Notes: generated by a model not told the origin, from the letters alone. Positions 9,087-18,475 are shown, counted from the stretch's first letter. The stretch is 58,988 bases of DNA from an uncultured Eubacterium sp. (GCF_937958975.1 NZ_CALGRE010000055.1:1-58988), one strand, 5' to 3'. Translations and numbers: made by a program.

Positions 9087-10559
9087 ATGAATCTAATGCG
9101 TTTAACAGCTGTGGAACTGGGAAAGAAGATTCAGAGCGGCGAAGTAAAAGTGAAAGATGCAGTTCTCGATGCTTTTGCCCAAATAGAAGCAGTGGAAAAA
9201 GATATTAACAGTTTTGTAACTGTTTTAGAAAAAGAAAAGGTATTGGCTCAGGCAGAGAAGATACAGGCTGAGATAGATGCCGGAGAATTGACTTCTCCGT
9301 TAGCAGGTGTTCCTGTGGCAATAAAAGATAATATGTGTACAAAGGAAGTTCTTACAACATGTAGTTCAAAAATATTGTCAAACTTTTATCCAACCTATAC
9401 ATCCGAGGCGGTACGGAACTTAGAAAAAGCAGGTGCCATTATTATAGGAAAAACGAATATGGATGAGTTTGCGATGGGAAGTACAACAGAGACTTCTTAT
9501 TATGGTGAGACAAAAAATCCTTGGAATACAGAACATGTACCCGGCGGTTCATCAGGTGGTTCCTGTGCGGCTGTGGCAGCAGAGGAGTGTTCTTATGCCC
9601 TTGGCTCAGACACAGGCGGCTCTATCAGACAGCCGAGTTCGTTTTGTGGTGTTACAGGGATTAAGCCGACATATGGCACGATTTCCCGTTACGGTTTGAT
9701 TGCATATGGTTCATCTCTGGACCAGATTGGGCCGATTGCGAAGGATGTGACAGACTGTGCTACGATTTTAGAAACGATTGCCGGCTATGACACAAAGGAT
9801 TCTACTTCTGTAAAAAGGGATGATTATAAATTTACTTCAGCATTAGTGGATGATGTAGAGGGAATGAAAATTGGTATTCCAAAAGATTATTTTGGGGAAG
9901 GTCTGGACACAGAAGTAAAGGAAGCTATTTTAAATGCTGTAAATGTTTTAAAAGACAAAGGCGCTATTGTAGAAGAATTTGATTTGAGTCTTGTAGAGTA
10001 TGCTATTCCTGCATATTATGTTATAGCAGCAGCGGAGGCAAGTTCAAATCTTGCAAGATTTGAGGGCGTGAAATATGGTTATAGAACAGAGGATTACCAG
10101 GGACTTCACAATATGTACAAGAAGACACGTTCCGAAGGTTTTGGCGAGGAAGTTAAGAGAAGAATTATGCTCGGTTCTTTTGTTTTGAGTTCGGGGTATT
10201 ATGATGCATATTATTTAAAAGCATTGAGAACAAAGGCTTTAATAAAGAAGGCATTCGATGATGCATTTGCAAAATATGATATTATTATCGGACCGGCGGC
10301 ACCGACAACGGCGCCAAAGCTGGGGGATAGTCTGTCAGACCCAATTAAGATGTATCTTGGAGATATATATACAATCTCAGTAAATCTTGCAGGACTTCCG
10401 GGAATTTCTGTTCCATGTGGAAAAGACAGCAAGGGGCTTCCTATAGGAATGCAGATAATTGGTGATTGTTTTAAAGAAAATAATATTATCAGAGCGGCAT
10501 ATGCATTTGAACAATCCAGAGATTATGAGAGATGTACTGTTGCTAAAAGCAGAGATTAG
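9087..10559 (+). CDS. gatA: Asp-tRNA(Asn)/Glu-tRNA(Gln) amidotransferase subunit A
   Basis: This is the amidase subunit that releases ammonia from glutamine for tRNA-dependent transamidation. The 490-residue length fits the family. The amidase signature triad is present: Lys80 in VAIKDN, Ser155 in GGSSGGS (153-159) and nucleophile Ser179 in DTGGSIR (175-181). The loop PTYGTISRYGLIAYGSSLDQIGP follows, as usual. It sits 67 bp after gatC and 11 bp before gatB, in one operon. Confidence 0.97.
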   Translation: MNLMRLTAVELGKKIQSGEVKVKDAVLDAFAQIEAVEKDINSFVTVLEKEKVLAQAEKIQAEIDAGELTSPLAGVPVAIKDNMCTKEVLTTCSSKILSNFYPTYTSEAVRNLEKAGAIIIGKTNMDEFAMGSTTETSYYGETKNPWNTEHVPGGSSGGSCAAVAAEECSYALGSDTGGSIRQPSSFCGVTGIKPTYGTISRYGLIAYGSSLDQIGPIAKDVTDCATILETIAGYDTKDSTSVKRDDYKFTSALVDDVEGMKIGIPKDYFGEGLDTEVKEAILNAVNVLKDKGAIVEEFDLSLVEYAIPAYYVIAAAEASSNLARFEGVKYGYRTEDYQGLHNMYKKTRSEGFGEEVKRRIMLGSFVLSSGYYDAYYLKALRTKALIKKAFDDAFAKYDIIIGPAAPTTAPKLGDSLSDPIKMYLGDIYTISVNLAGLPGISVPCGKDSKGLPIGMQIIGDCFKENNIIRAAYAFEQSRDYERCTVAKSRD

Positions 10560-10570
10560 GAGGGAGCAAA

Positions 10571-12001
10571 ATGAAAGCGTACGAAACAGTAATTGGACTG
10601 GAAGTCCATGTAGAGTTGGCAACAAAGACTAAGATATTCTGCTCCTGTTCAACAGAGTTTGGTGGAGCACCAAATACACATACATGTCCGGTTTGTACGG
10701 GTATGCCGGGTTCACTTCCGGTTTTAAATAAACAGGTTGTCGAATATGCTATGGCTGTAGGGCTTGCCACAAACTGTGATATCACAAGAAATGGAAAGTT
10801 TGACAGAAAGAATTATTTTTATCCGGATAATCCACAAAATTATCAGATTTCACAGCTTTATAAACCAATCTGTACCAATGGCTATGTAGAGATTAAAGGG
10901 GACAATGGAGAGACAAAGCAGGTAAGAATCCATGAGATTCATATGGAAGAGGATGCCGGAAAGTTGATTCATGATGATTGGAATGATTGTTCTCTTGTGG
11001 ATTTGAATCGGTCAGGTGTGCCGCTTATTGAAATTGTATCAGAACCAGATATGAGAAGCGCCGACGAGGTTGTGGCTTATCTGGAAAAATTAAGACTGAT
11101 TATCCAGTATCTTGGAGCATCTGACTGCAAGTTAAACGAAGGTTCCATGAGAGCCGATGTGAACTTGTCAGTAAGAGAGGCGGGAGCCACGGAGTTTGGT
11201 ACCAGAACAGAAATGAAAAATCTGAATTCATTTAAGGCGATTGCAAGAGCAATTGAAAATGAGACAGAGAGACAGATTGATTTAATTGAATCGGGTGAAA
11301 AAGTAATACAGGAAACCAGACGCTGGGATGACGCAAAAGAGTATTCTTATGCAATGCGTTCTAAGGAGGATGCACAGGATTATAGATATTTTCCAGACCC
11401 GGACCTTGTACCGGTAATTATTAGTGAGGAATGGTTGAAGGAAGTAAAATCAAGAGAGCCGGAGTTTCGTGATGAAAAGATGGCGAGATATATTTCTGAG
11501 TTTGAGCTTCCGGAATATGATGCGGATATTATTACATTATATAAACCATTGGCTGATTTGTTTGAGGAGACGGTTGCTCTGGGCAATAAGCCAAAAGAGG
11601 TAAGTAACTGGATTATGGGTGAGACGATGAGACTTTGCAAAGAAGAAAGTATTGACCCTGACCAGATAAAATTTTCAGCAGCAAATCTTTCTAAATTAAT
11701 TAAATTGATAGAAGGAAGCGTTATCAACAGAGGAGCTGCAAAAGAAGTATTTGAAGAAATGTTCAAGTCTGACATAGACCCTGAGGTCTATGTAGAAGAA
11801 CACGGAATGAAACAGGATAATGATGAGGATGCTTTGCGAGAGATTGTCAGGAAAGTGATTGAAGAAAATCCTAAGGCTGTAGAAGATGTACGTTCCGGAA
11901 AGGGAAAAGCGATTGGAGCTTTAGTTGGGCAGACAATGAAAGCTACACAAGGGAAAGCAAATCCGGGTGTGGTAAATAAATTGTTAAAAGAATTGCTATA
12001 G
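10571..12001 (+). CDS. gatB: Asp-tRNA(Asn)/Glu-tRNA(Gln) amidotransferase subunit B
   Basis: This 476-residue subunit binds the mischarged tRNA and carries out the kinase-transamidase step. The N terminus ETVIGLEVHVELATKTKIFCSC, the cysteine cluster around residues 17-41, and the FDRKNYFYPDNPQNYQISQ block are diagnostic of GatB. The C-terminal YqeY-like tail ends with KANPGVVNKLLKELL, also typical. An AGGAGG site precedes the ATG, 11 bp after gatA. A strong hairpin terminator follows the stop. Confidence 0.97.
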   Translation: MKAYETVIGLEVHVELATKTKIFCSCSTEFGGAPNTHTCPVCTGMPGSLPVLNKQVVEYAMAVGLATNCDITRNGKFDRKNYFYPDNPQNYQISQLYKPICTNGYVEIKGDNGETKQVRIHEIHMEEDAGKLIHDDWNDCSLVDLNRSGVPLIEIVSEPDMRSADEVVAYLEKLRLIIQYLGASDCKLNEGSMRADVNLSVREAGATEFGTRTEMKNLNSFKAIARAIENETERQIDLIESGEKVIQETRRWDDAKEYSYAMRSKEDAQDYRYFPDPDLVPVIISEEWLKEVKSREPEFRDEKMARYISEFELPEYDADIITLYKPLADLFEETVALGNKPKEVSNWIMGETMRLCKEESIDPDQIKFSAANLSKLIKLIEGSVINRGAAKEVFEEMFKSDIDPEVYVEEHGMKQDNDEDALREIVRKVIEENPKAVEDVRSGKGKAIGALVGQTMKATQGKANPGVVNKLLKELL

Positions 12002-12008
12002 AGATAAA

Positions 12009-12052
12009 TAGAGCCAGACCATGTTTTATGTGGTGTTGGCTCTATATTTTTT
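12009..12052 (+). terminator. Terminator after gatB
   Basis: TAGAGCCA and TGGCTCTA form the base of a hairpin with an inner ACCA/TGGT stem, followed by a T-rich run to 12052. It starts 8 nt after the gatB stop codon. Confidence 0.85.
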
Positions 12053-12137
12053 CCTGTAATAGTAATTTTTATAGAATCGTTGCGATAAAAATACCAGCTC
12101 TTGCGTTTAATAGTTATAAAAAGTTTGGAGGTTAATT

Positions 12138-14099
12138 ATGAAAAAATTGTTAAAGAGCGTTTCGGTTATGTTGGTGTGCGCGATGATATTTTCAATGGTA
12201 CCCGCAGGAAATATCAATGCTGCAACAAAAAAGAAAGTCACCGTGAGTTATACATTAAAAAAAGGTGTTTTGACTATTAAAGGAAAAGGCAGGATGCCGG
12301 AAAGTATGACATTTAAAAATAATAAGAAGATTAAAAAAGTTGTTATCAAAAAAGGTGTCACATCGATTAGTAACGATGCATTTTACAAATGCAAAAATTT
12401 AAAGACAGTGTCTATTCCAAATACGATAAAAACAATTGGCATGTATTCCTTTGCATATACAAAACTTAAGAGTGTGACAATTCCAAATTCTGTAACGGAG
12501 ATTGGTATAGAGACTTTTTGGAAATGTAATAAACTAAAAAAGATTAAAATGCCCGGAAAGATTAAGAATATAGGATACGGTAACGAAGAGGATTTATATC
12601 TTATTTGTGGAACGAATGTTGACACAGTGGAGTTTACATCCCCTCTCGATATCGAAACTGTATCATATGTAAATGCAAATAATTTTATTGTAAGTAAGAG
12701 TGATTCAAAATTTACGAGTGTTGATGGATTAATATACTCTAAGGATAAAACAGAATTGGTCAGAGTACCTTCAGTCAGAAAAGTAGTAAATGTCATTGAG
12801 GGATGTAAAATTTTTAATACCAGCGCTATTCAATATTCTACAGAGGATGGAGAAGGGGATAATTACGGAGGCTGTTATCAAATAGAAAAAATTATCTTTC
12901 CGAAGTCTCTGGAAAAAATAGATAATGACAGATATAAAAGTAAATGTAGTCAGCCAATTTTTAATTCTTTAGATGTTGAAATTCAAACAGACAAATTAGA
13001 TGGAGAGAGTCTTTCTAACTTTGTAAACATTTTTGATGATTATAAATATTTAATTTTGAATAAAATAATGAATCAGTTGCCAAATCAAATTAGAGAACAG
13101 GAAGAGATGTATATTACAAATGATGGATATTTGATAAGTTATTTAGGAAATAAAAAGCAGATAACTGTTCCTGATGGAGTGAAGGTAATTGGAAAAAGCG
13201 CTTTTCAATACAGGTATGATTTAAATAGGGTAATTTTACCTGACACAGTGACTGTTATTGATGATTATGCATTTTATAATAGTTATCTTATGTTAATCGA
13301 TTTACCTAAAAATGTTACGAAAATCGGTGAGGAAGCATTTAGTGGAACATATATTGAAGCGCTGGATATATCAAATGTAAAAAGCATTGGTGACGGTGCA
13401 TTTGGTTATTCAGGAATAAAAGACTTAAAATTTTCAGAGGGAATGACAGAAATTCCTGACAGGGTAGCTTATGGATGTTCAAATTTAAAGAGTATTTATA
13501 TTCCTTCCACGGTAAAGGTGATTGGAAAGATGGCATTTGCTGATTGTAATAAATTAGAATTAGGTGAGTTTAAATTTGGAGAAAATCTTACTACGATTGA
13601 AGAATGCGCTTTTGCCGGAGTAAAATGGAGCAAAATAATCATACCTGCAAATGTTAGTAAGATAGGGGAGATGGCTTTTGATTCATGGCTCTCACATGAG
13701 GGAAAATATGCAAAAGGAACCCATGATATTGTGATAGAAGGAAAAACGAAAGGCTATCATAAGGCAGCTTTTGAGGGAAAAGGAGTAGTTCTTGAATATA
13801 AGGCCGGAATCAAGGAAGCGAAGACTAAAATTGCAATTCTGAGAGTGAATAATAAAGGAAAAACTAAAAAGGTAACTGTAAGATGGATGAAAGTAAAAGA
13901 TATCAGTGGATATATTGTGACAGTTGCTTCGGATAAAAAGTTTAGAAAGAATGTTAAAAAAGGAACATATAATAGTAGTAAAACTTCGGCGGTGATACAG
14001 ATGAAGAAGAGTAAAAAGAAAGTGTACGCAAAAATACGACCATACAAAATAGTAAACGGAAAAAAGGTTTACGGAAAGTGGATGGTATGTTCCGAATAA
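12138..14099 (+). CDS. Secreted BspA-type leucine-rich-repeat protein with Lys-rich C-terminal domain
   Basis: The 653-residue protein begins with a signal peptide (about residues 1-28, ending NINA). Two blocks of BspA-like leucine-rich repeats (PF13306) follow, about residues 50-150 and 340-540, with the pattern LKSVTIPNSVTEIG.. and AFxxCxxL. They are split by a less regular segment. The last 95 residues are very rich in lysine and form a fibronectin-III-like module ending in YAKIRPYKIVNGKKVYGKW. Such proteins are surface exposed and often bind host or other cell surfaces. There is no sorting motif, so attachment is presumably through the basic tail. An almost identical kind of tail occurs in the GH25 muramidase of this window. 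It is flanked by terminators and so is a single-gene unit. Confidence 0.85.
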   Translation: MKKLLKSVSVMLVCAMIFSMVPAGNINAATKKKVTVSYTLKKGVLTIKGKGRMPESMTFKNNKKIKKVVIKKGVTSISNDAFYKCKNLKTVSIPNTIKTIGMYSFAYTKLKSVTIPNSVTEIGIETFWKCNKLKKIKMPGKIKNIGYGNEEDLYLICGTNVDTVEFTSPLDIETVSYVNANNFIVSKSDSKFTSVDGLIYSKDKTELVRVPSVRKVVNVIEGCKIFNTSAIQYSTEDGEGDNYGGCYQIEKIIFPKSLEKIDNDRYKSKCSQPIFNSLDVEIQTDKLDGESLSNFVNIFDDYKYLILNKIMNQLPNQIREQEEMYITNDGYLISYLGNKKQITVPDGVKVIGKSAFQYRYDLNRVILPDTVTVIDDYAFYNSYLMLIDLPKNVTKIGEEAFSGTYIEALDISNVKSIGDGAFGYSGIKDLKFSEGMTEIPDRVAYGCSNLKSIYIPSTVKVIGKMAFADCNKLELGEFKFGENLTTIEECAFAGVKWSKIIIPANVSKIGEMAFDSWLSHEGKYAKGTHDIVIEGKTKGYHKAAFEGKGVVLEYKAGIKEAKTKIAILRVNNKGKTKKVTVRWMKVKDISGYIVTVASDKKFRKNVKKGTYNSSKTSAVIQMKKSKKKVYAKIRPYKIVNGKKVYGKWMVCSE

Positions 14100-14133
14100 G
14101 AGCAAATTTATTTTTAAAATAAATAAAAGGTTT

Positions 14134-14168
14134 AAAAGAGAAAATCCGTGTTGATTTTCTCTTTTCTT
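14134..14168 (+). terminator. Terminator after the LRR gene, overlapping the purF promoter
   Basis: AAAAGAGAAAATC (14134-14146) pairs with GATTTTCTCTTTT (14153-14165) around a 6-nt loop. The 3' arm and loop also contain the -35 element proposed for purF. Confidence 0.75.
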
Positions 14169-14179
14169 AGTTTTATAAT
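14151..14179 (+). promoter_or_regulatory. purF promoter
   Basis: TTGATT (14151-14156) and a perfect TATAAT (14174-14179) are separated by 17 nt. The predicted leader is about 128 nt long. The -35 lies in the 3' arm of the preceding terminator hairpin. Confidence 0.65.
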
Positions 14180-14243
14180 GAACGCGTGGTATGTCGTAGG
14201 AGAGACAGCCATGTATCAAGTAAAACAGGAATGAAGGAGGAGA

Positions 14244-14300
14244 GTGAAAAAAGTTATATTTATATTTTCATTTTTCTCTTTTTTATTTTTGAAAAATTAG
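14244..14300 (+). other. Possible Phe-rich leader ORF before purF
   Basis: A GTG at 14244 begins an 18-codon frame, VKKVIFIFSFFSFLFLKN, ending at TAG 14298-14300. It follows an AAGGAGG site whose spacing (3 nt) is short. Seven of the 18 codons are Phe. The frame overlaps imperfectly complementary A-rich and T-rich tracts. Low-complexity T-rich DNA gives Phe codons by chance, so translation is unproven. Confidence 0.2.
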
Positions 14301-14313
14301 GAGACTGAAAAAA

Positions 14314-15756
14314 ATGAATCAAAAAGATGTTAGTATGAGTTGGGAGCCGGACAAACCTCACGAGGAGTGCGGTGTATTTGGTATGTATGATTTAGATGGA
14401 AATGATGTAGCTTCAACGATTTATTATGGTTTGTTTGCATTGCAGCACAGAGGCCAGGAGAGCTGTGGCATTGCTGTATCAGACACCAATGGTCCCAGAA
14501 AAGTAGATTTGTTAAAGGGAATGGGACTGGTTCATGAGGTATTTCATCAGGAAAATCTTTTGAAATTAAAAGGAAATATTGGTGTGGGACATTGCCGTTA
14601 TTCTACGGCAGGAGATAGTATTCCGAGTAACGCACAGCCTTTAGTTCTAAATTATGTTAAGGGAACTTTAATGCTGGCGCACAATGGTAATCTGATTAAT
14701 GCCAATGAGCTTCGTGAGGAATTGGCGTATACAGGAGCAATTTTCCAGACGACGATTGACTCAGAGGTGATTGCTTACCATATAGCCAGGGAGCGGATTC
14801 ATGCAAAGACTGCCGAACAGGCAGTTATTAATGCAATGAAAAAAATAAAAGGGGCATATGCATTGGTTGTTTCCAGTCCGAGAAAATTAATCGGAGCCAG
14901 AGACCCATATGGTTTTAAGCCTCTCTGTATTGGCAAGAGAGATAATGCATACATTATCACGTCAGAGACATGCGCTTTAGATACGATTGGCGCGGAGTTT
15001 GTCAGGGACGTGGAGCCGGGCGAAGTTGTGACAATAGACGAAAAGGGAATCCGTTCAGATAAATCTATGTGCTTGAAAAAGGATGAACAGGCAAGATGTA
15101 TTTTTGAATATATTTATTTTTCACGACCGGACTCATATTTTGATGGTGTCAGTGTTTATGACTCTAGAATTATGGCAGGGAAGTTTTTGGCTATGGACAG
15201 TCCGGTAGAAGCGGATATTGTAGTCGGTGTTCCGGAATCGGGAAATGCAGCGGCTATGGGATACGCAATGCAGTCAGGTATTCCTTATGGAACTGCATTT
15301 GTTAAGAATAGTTATGTGGGACGTACATTTATTAAACCGCAGCAGAAAAGCAGAGAGTCCAGTGTGCGTGTGAAGCTGAATGTGTTAAAAGAAGTGGTTA
15401 AGGGCAAAAGAGTAATTATGATAGATGATTCAATTGTCAGAGGAACTACAAGTGATAGAATTGTTCAGATGGTGAGAGATGCGGGCGCTACAGAAGTGCA
15501 TATGAGAATCAGTTCTCCACCGTTTATCAGCGAGTGTTATTTTGGAACGGATATTCCGTGCAAAGAGCAGCTGATAGCACATAACAGAACAATAGAAGAT
15601 ATCAGAAATATTATTGGCTGTGACAGCCTGGCATATTTGAAAGTTGACAGATTGATTGAATTGTCGGGTGGACAGGCTATCTGTAAAGGCTGCTTTAATG
15701 GTGAATATCCTTTAGAGCCACCGACAGAGGATATTAGAGGTGAATATCAGAGATAA
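14314..15756 (+). CDS. purF: Amidophosphoribosyltransferase
   Basis: PurF makes 5-phosphoribosylamine from PRPP and glutamine, the first step of purine synthesis. The 480-residue protein has a short propeptide ending before Cys19 in HEECGVFG, so the mature N-terminal nucleophile is probably Cys19 after cleavage. The PRPP loop VIMIDDSIVRGTT is near residues 366-379. Cysteines near 260 and 407 plus the C-terminal CKGC match the 4Fe-4S ligands of the Bacillus-type enzyme. An AGGAG site lies upstream of the ATG. It is the first gene of purF-purB-purC. Confidence 0.96.
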   Translation: MNQKDVSMSWEPDKPHEECGVFGMYDLDGNDVASTIYYGLFALQHRGQESCGIAVSDTNGPRKVDLLKGMGLVHEVFHQENLLKLKGNIGVGHCRYSTAGDSIPSNAQPLVLNYVKGTLMLAHNGNLINANELREELAYTGAIFQTTIDSEVIAYHIARERIHAKTAEQAVINAMKKIKGAYALVVSSPRKLIGARDPYGFKPLCIGKRDNAYIITSETCALDTIGAEFVRDVEPGEVVTIDEKGIRSDKSMCLKKDEQARCIFEYIYFSRPDSYFDGVSVYDSRIMAGKFLAMDSPVEADIVVGVPESGNAAAMGYAMQSGIPYGTAFVKNSYVGRTFIKPQQKSRESSVRVKLNVLKEVVKGKRVIMIDDSIVRGTTSDRIVQMVRDAGATEVHMRISSPPFISECYFGTDIPCKEQLIAHNRTIEDIRNIIGCDSLAYLKVDRLIELSGGQAICKGCFNGEYPLEPPTEDIRGEYQR

Positions 15757-15757
15757 C

Positions 15758-15772
15758 CAATCCGAAGGATTG
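15758..15772. repeat. Small hairpin with GAA triloop between purF and purB
   Basis: CAATCC-GAA-GGATTG is a perfect 6-bp stem closed by a GAA triloop, two bases after the purF stop codon. It has no T tract, so it is not an obvious terminator. The same loop type recurs in the four tandem arrays of this window. Confidence 0.6.
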
Positions 15773-15807
15773 AGTATTATAAATATTAAAAAATTTGGGA
15801 GGTTTTT

Positions 15808-17238
15808 ATGAACGACAGATATAACAGTCCGTTGTCAGAGAGATATGCGAGTAAGGAAATGCAGTACATTTTCTCGCCGGATATGAAATTTAAAACTTGG
15901 AGAAAGTTATGGATTGCGCTTGCTGAGTCAGAAATGGAATTAGGACTGGGCATTACACAGGAACAGATTGATGAATTGAAAGCAAATGCTGATGACATTA
16001 ATTATGATGTGGCAAAAGAAAGAGAAAAATTAGTACGTCATGATGTGATGTCCCATGTATATGCCTATGGTGTACAGTGTCCTAAGGCAAAAGGAATTAT
16101 TCATCTTGGTGCGACATCATGCTATGTAGGTGATAACACAGATATCATAGTAATGACAGAGGCGTTGAAGTTAGTTCGTAAGAAATTAGTTAATGTAATA
16201 AATGAGTTGGCAAAGTTTGCTGAAAAGTATAAGGCACAGCCTACACTGGCATTTACGCATTTTCAGCCGGCACAGCCTACGACAGTAGGTAAAAGGGCTA
16301 CGTTATGGCTGATGGAGTTAAAGTTAGATTTAGATGACCTTGATTATATATTGGATAATATGATGCTTTTGGGCAGCAAGGGTACAACAGGTACACAGGC
16401 AAGCTTTTTGGAGCTGTTTGAAGGTGACCATGAAAAAATTAAAGAATTAGAAAATAAAATTGCAAAGAAAATGGGATTTGAAAAATGTTTTCCGGTTTCC
16501 GGTCAGACATATTCCAGAAAGATGGATACAAGAGTTCTCAATATTTTAGCAGGAATTGCAGCTAGTGCACATAAATTTTCAAATGATATCAGATTGTTGC
16601 AGCATTTGAAGGAGATAGAAGAACCGTTTGAGAAGAATCAGATAGGTTCCTCTGCAATGGCTTATAAGAGAAACCCAATGCGCAGTGAAAGAATTGCATC
16701 TCTTGCAAATTATGTTATGGTAACAGCATTAAATCCGGCAATTACATCGGCTACACAGTGGTTCGAGAGAACGTTAGATGATTCTGCAAATAAGAGATTG
16801 AGTGTGCCTGAGTCATTTCTTGCGATTGATGGCATTTTAGATTTGTACTTGAATGTAGTAGATGGATTGGTCGTTTATGATAAGGTAATTGAAAAGAGAC
16901 TTATGAGCGAGCTTCCTTTCATGGCAACAGAAAATATAATGATGGATGCAGTTAAAGCCGGTGGTGACAGACAGGAATTACATGAGAAAATCCGTGAGCT
17001 TTCCATGCAGGCAGGAGCTAATGTAAAACAGAAAGGTTTAGATAATAATTTACTGGAATTGATTGCAGGGGATGAAGCATTTAATATGTCTTTAGAAGAC
17101 CTCCAAAAGACAATGGACCCAAGTAAATATGTGGGACGTTCACCAGAACAGGTGGAAGAGTTCCTGACAGAAGAAATCAATCCTATTTTAGAAGCAAACA
17201 AAGACCTACTTGGAATGACAGCAGATATAAACGTGTAA
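15808..17238 (+). CDS. purB: Adenylosuccinate lyase
   Basis: PurB splits SAICAR to AICAR and adenylosuccinate to AMP, releasing fumarate. The 476-residue protein has the superfamily signature SSAMAYKRNPMRSE near residues 282-295, HLGATSCYVGDNTD with the catalytic-region histidine, and THFQPAQPTTVGKRA. It belongs to the longer, human-like branch of the family by length and motif. A GGGAGG site precedes the ATG. It is followed by a long hairpin and then a tandem array before purC. Confidence 0.96.
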   Translation: MNDRYNSPLSERYASKEMQYIFSPDMKFKTWRKLWIALAESEMELGLGITQEQIDELKANADDINYDVAKEREKLVRHDVMSHVYAYGVQCPKAKGIIHLGATSCYVGDNTDIIVMTEALKLVRKKLVNVINELAKFAEKYKAQPTLAFTHFQPAQPTTVGKRATLWLMELKLDLDDLDYILDNMMLLGSKGTTGTQASFLELFEGDHEKIKELENKIAKKMGFEKCFPVSGQTYSRKMDTRVLNILAGIAASAHKFSNDIRLLQHLKEIEEPFEKNQIGSSAMAYKRNPMRSERIASLANYVMVTALNPAITSATQWFERTLDDSANKRLSVPESFLAIDGILDLYLNVVDGLVVYDKVIEKRLMSELPFMATENIMMDAVKAGGDRQELHEKIRELSMQAGANVKQKGLDNNLLELIAGDEAFNMSLEDLQKTMDPSKYVGRSPEQVEEFLTEEINPILEANKDLLGMTADINV

Positions 17239-17257
17239 CATAGCTCGGACAAGCAAT

Positions 17258-17313
17258 AAAAAATAAAAAGGCACCACAGAGTGCTTGCACACTGGAGTGT
17301 CTTTTTATTTTTT
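17258..17313 (+). terminator. Long hairpin after purB
   Basis: A 27-nt arm (17258-17284) is nearly complementary to 17287-17313 with a 2-nt loop; the stem base is A/T-rich, so it looks like a terminator on both strands. It lies within the purB-purC gap, so it may only partly stop transcription, or purC may have another start. Confidence 0.7.
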
Positions 17314-17320
17314 ATTATTT

Positions 17321-17540
17321 GCGGAGCAAACACAGCGAGAAGAGCGAAGCGAAATCGAGCTGTGGATTGTCCGAGGGAAAAATGGAAGAAAAGAAGCGGA
17401 GCAAACACAGCGAGAAGAGCGAAGCGAAATCGAGCTGTGGATTGTCCGAGGGAAAAATGGAAGAAAAGAAGCGGAGCAAACACAGCGAGAAGAAGCGGAG
17501 CGAAATCGAGCTGTGGATTGTCCGAAGAAAGAGAGGAAAG
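17321..17540. repeat. Tandem array A, 75-bp unit, about 2.9 copies, purB-purC gap
   Basis: Units start at 17321, 17396 and 17471. The first two are identical over 75 bp. The third carries a 1-base insertion and changes GCGAAGC to GCGGAGC, then fades into the purC ribosome binding site. Each unit holds a CACAGC/GCTGTG stem and the mini-hairpins GCGGAGC and GCGAAGC (GNA loops). TTGTCCGAG in each unit is complementary to CTCGGACAA (17244-17252) just after the purB stop. Open frames run through the array only because 75 is a multiple of three; no protein is supported. Confidence 0.9.
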
Positions 17541-17541
17541 A

Positions 17542-18402
17542 ATGAAACCGATAAAAGAAGGAAAAGTTAGAGAAATTTATGATAATGGCGACAGTCTTAT
17601 TATGGTTGCAACAGATAGAATCAGTTGTTTTGATGTTATATTGAAAAACGTTATAGAAAAAAAAGGTACAGTTCTCACACAGATGTCAAAGTTCTGGTTT
17701 GACATGACAGAGGACATTCTTCCAAATCATATGATTTCTGTAGATGTAAATGATATGCCGGAGTTTTTTAGACAGCCTAAATTTGATGGAAACAGCATGA
17801 TGTGCAAGAAACTTGACATGCTGCCTATCGAATGTATTGTCCGTGGTTATATCACAGGAAGCGGATGGGCAAGTTATCAGGAAAATGGTACAGTTTGCGG
17901 AATCAAACTTCCGGAGGGTCTACAGGAATCTGATAAACTTCCTGAACCGATTTATACACCATCAACAAAGGCAGAGATTGGTGACCATGATGAAAATATT
18001 TCATATGAAAAGAGTATAGAGGTTTTGGAAAAGCAGTTCCCGGGAAAAGGTGAGGAATATGCTTCGAAACTTAGAGATTATACAATTGCCCTATATAAGA
18101 AATGTGCAGACTATGCATTAGAAAAGGGGATTATTATTGCTGATACAAAGTTTGAGTTTGGTCTCGACGAAAATGGAAATATCGTGATTGGTGATGAGAT
18201 GCTTACACCGGATAGTTCCCGTTTCTGGCCGGCAGATGTATATGAACCGGGACATGGGCAGCCATCTTTTGACAAACAGTTTGCCAGGGATTGGTTAAAA
18301 GCAAATGAACATGACTGGAAACTTCCAAAAGAAGTGGAAGATAAAACAATTGCCATTTATTTAGAAGGATATGAAAAACTCACAGGTAAAAAATTGAAAT
18401 AG
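17542..18402 (+). CDS. purC: Phosphoribosylaminoimidazole-succinocarboxamide synthase
   Basis: PurC joins CAIR and aspartate using ATP to give SAICAR. I start it at the ATG 17542, which follows GAGAGGAAAG and gives the family N terminus MKPIKEGKVREIYD; a much longer in-frame extension runs back through the tandem array and is not credible. The 286-residue protein shows ATDRISCFDVIL, VRGYITGSGWASY, GIIIADTKFEFG and DEMLTPDSSRFWP, the standard SAICAR synthetase motifs. Its start lies at the very end of array A, so repeat copy number could affect its expression. Confidence 0.96.
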   Translation: MKPIKEGKVREIYDNGDSLIMVATDRISCFDVILKNVIEKKGTVLTQMSKFWFDMTEDILPNHMISVDVNDMPEFFRQPKFDGNSMMCKKLDMLPIECIVRGYITGSGWASYQENGTVCGIKLPEGLQESDKLPEPIYTPSTKAEIGDHDENISYEKSIEVLEKQFPGKGEEYASKLRDYTIALYKKCADYALEKGIIIADTKFEFGLDENGNIVIGDEMLTPDSSRFWPADVYEPGHGQPSFDKQFARDWLKANEHDWKLPKEVEDKTIAIYLEGYEKLTGKKLK

Positions 18403-18449
18403 GAAATTGTTTTTTGTTACATTGTGTCTATTTTGTGAAAAACAATTTC
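18403..18449. repeat. Inverted repeat after purC
   Basis: GAAATTGTTTTT (18403-18414) and AAAAACAATTTC (18438-18449) form a 12-bp stem with a 23-nt loop directly at the purC stop codon. It is a plausible transcript end, though no T tract follows on the plus strand. Confidence 0.5.
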
Positions 18450-18475
18450 AAAATATGGTTATTATAAATAAACAC

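Noticed and set aside
14244..14300. Classical Phe attenuator before purF
   Set aside because: No clear terminator/antiterminator pair is seen and purF has no link to Phe; kept only as a low-confidence leader frame.
17281..17541. Long N-terminal extension of purC through array A, and other reading frames across the repeats on both strands
   Set aside because: The frames are open because the unit is a multiple of three. The third copy has a frame-shifting insertion, and purC has a proper start with ribosome binding site at 17542.
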